Shown here piece by piece: positions 63,386-64,000 of a stretch of DNA of 64,000 nt. Position 1 is the first letter of the stretch. Each line of letters opens with the position of its first letter. The DNA is from Chrysoporthe austroafricana. Its lineage: Eukaryota; Ascomycota; Sordariomycetes; Diaporthales; Cryphonectriaceae. The position numbers and the translations under genes are program-made. The DNA is taken from assembly GCA_001051155.2 (NCBI GenBank), contig JYIP02000002.1:2363583-2427582 (forward strand), read 5' to 3'. Below the pieces are notes generated by a model. That model made no database searches, was not told the origin of the DNA, and saw only the letters and a list, made by a program, of their open reading frames with translations.

Positions 63386-64000
63386 CTACCGCCCTCGCCT
63401 GCTCGAGCGACGGGTCACGTTGCCTCCCCCTGCCATCGCAGAGGCTACGGACGCCGATGCTGAAGCTGCGGCTGGCGGTGCTGCAGGTGCCGGTGCAGTG
63501 CCCGTGGAACCGCATCCCGCGGTGGCCTGGGTGGTCATCAGTAACAAGACAAAGCCAGGACGTCTTTGGGGAACGTAGAGCCCGCTCACATCAGCCATGT
63601 TCTTGATGTTCTGCTGAATACCCCCTGCGAAGTCTGTCTGCAGCGTCCTCACGATCTGCAGGTTCCCCTGGACGTCGTCGGAGCCCGTCATGGTCAGGTT
63701 GGTGGCGAGGCCCAGCTCCTGCAGCTGGGCGCTGGCTACGGTCGCGACGCCTGGCACCGCCCTGCTGCCCGCGGGCGTGATGAGCTGGTTCGCCTCGCGG
63801 ATCGCGATGCCGTTGTTGACGAACTGGAGCAGCGCCGTCCGGGCCTGGCCCCAGGCCTGCGCGTCGACGGGCTGCGCCGCGAGCAGCGCGGCCATCTGGT
63901 TGGCTGTGGCGAGCTCCTGCTGCTGGTCCGCGATGTTCAGCGCGATGCCCTGGGCCAGGATCGCGGCTTGTGCACAGGTCACGTCCTGTGCTGTGGCCGT
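63386..64000 (-). CDS. Partial secreted protein (5' end beyond the window)
   Basis: The minus-strand frame is open to the right edge and ends at 63386. 204 residues are visible. The first visible residues, TATAQDVTCAQAAILAQGI, look like the end of a signal peptide followed by the mature N terminus. The body is Ala/Gln/Leu-rich and helical (IADQQQELATANQMAALLAA, ARTALLQFVNNGIAIREAN). Then comes LYVPQRRPGFVLLLMTTQAT, an Ala/Pro/Ser stretch and a basic end (NVTRRSSRRGR). I cannot name a family. Only two Cys are visible. A cell-wall or extracellular protein is likely. It may have an intron upstream. Strong C/G third-position bias supports coding. Confidence 0.7.
   Translation of the reverse strand, partial: TATAQDVTCAQAAILAQGIALNIADQQQELATANQMAALLAAQPVDAQAWGQARTALLQFVNNGIAIREANQLITPAGSRAVPGVATVASAQLQELGLATNLTMTGSDDVQGNLQIVRTLQTDFAGGIQQNIKNMADVSGLYVPQRRPGFVLLLMTTQATAGCGSTGTAPAPAAPPAAASASASVASAMAGGGNVTRRSSRRGR

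Overview
This window reads as nuclear DNA of a filamentous ascomycete, most like a Sordariomycete. The genes have short introns of about 50-210 bp with GT-AG (twice GC-AG) borders and CTRAY-type branch points. Coding third positions are C-rich. The gene set is typical of molds: mannitol-1-phosphate dehydrogenase, GH92 mannosidase, secreted tyrosinase, a DUR3-type transporter, a JEN-type carboxylate permease, a microbial-type PARG and an NLR relic. At least one gene has decayed by transitions of the kind caused by repeat-induced point mutation (RIP). I saw no bacterial operons, CRISPR arrays, rRNA or convincing tRNA.

Layout. 0.2-0.5 kb: a 77-residue orphan. 2.0-4.2 kb: DUR3-like urea transporter. 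4.2-8.2 kb: a gene-poor stretch with no recognisable gene. 8.5-9.7 kb: mannitol-1-phosphate 5-dehydrogenase. 10.6-13.9 kb: COPI beta-prime (SEC27) in nine exons, one of 11 nt. 14.8-19.4 kb: a TauD dioxygenase convergent with a 3-hydroxyacyl-CoA dehydratase, then an anion-cation-symporter-type MFS permease. 20.2-26.4 kb: tyrosinase and GH92 mannosidase, both secreted, both on the minus strand. 28.2-29.4 kb: PARG. 30.2-33.7 kb: a ricin-B-like membrane protein and a Psd2-type phosphatidylserine decarboxylase. 35.8-40.1 kb: an SVOP-like MFS protein and a JEN1-type permease, convergent. 42.1-44.4 kb: a DUF726 (Mil1-like) lipase. 45.2-46.4 kb: a hydrophilic Gly/Ala/Ser-rich protein. 46.6-48.7 kb: a dead NB-ARC NLR. 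49.5-54.0 kb: an M1 aminopeptidase with an apparent frameshift, a 180-residue orphan and an EthD-like protein. 54.3-56.3 kb: a repeat-rich block, probably degenerate transposon. 57.3-59.4 kb: an EXPERA protein convergent with an ER/secretory membrane orphan. 60.3-62.9 kb: the ATRIP-type checkpoint protein Rad26/UvsD. 63.4-64.0 kb: a secreted protein cut by the window edge.

The genes do not form one pathway or an obvious secondary-metabolite cluster. They mix housekeeping functions (COPI, long-chain fatty-acid elongation, PE synthesis, DNA-damage checkpoint) with nutrient acquisition (urea, carboxylates, sulfonate-type dioxygenase, mannoside hydrolysis). The strongest unusual signals are the NLR pseudogene, whose stop codons are nearly all explained by C-to-T change at Gln or Arg codons; the transition-diverged duplication and 15-bp repeats at 54.3-56.3 kb; and odd splicing features (two GC-AG introns in one gene, an 11-nt exon). 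I did not find a clearly new multi-gene system. All exon borders were placed by eye from splice motifs, reading frame and family conservation, and no transcript evidence was available.
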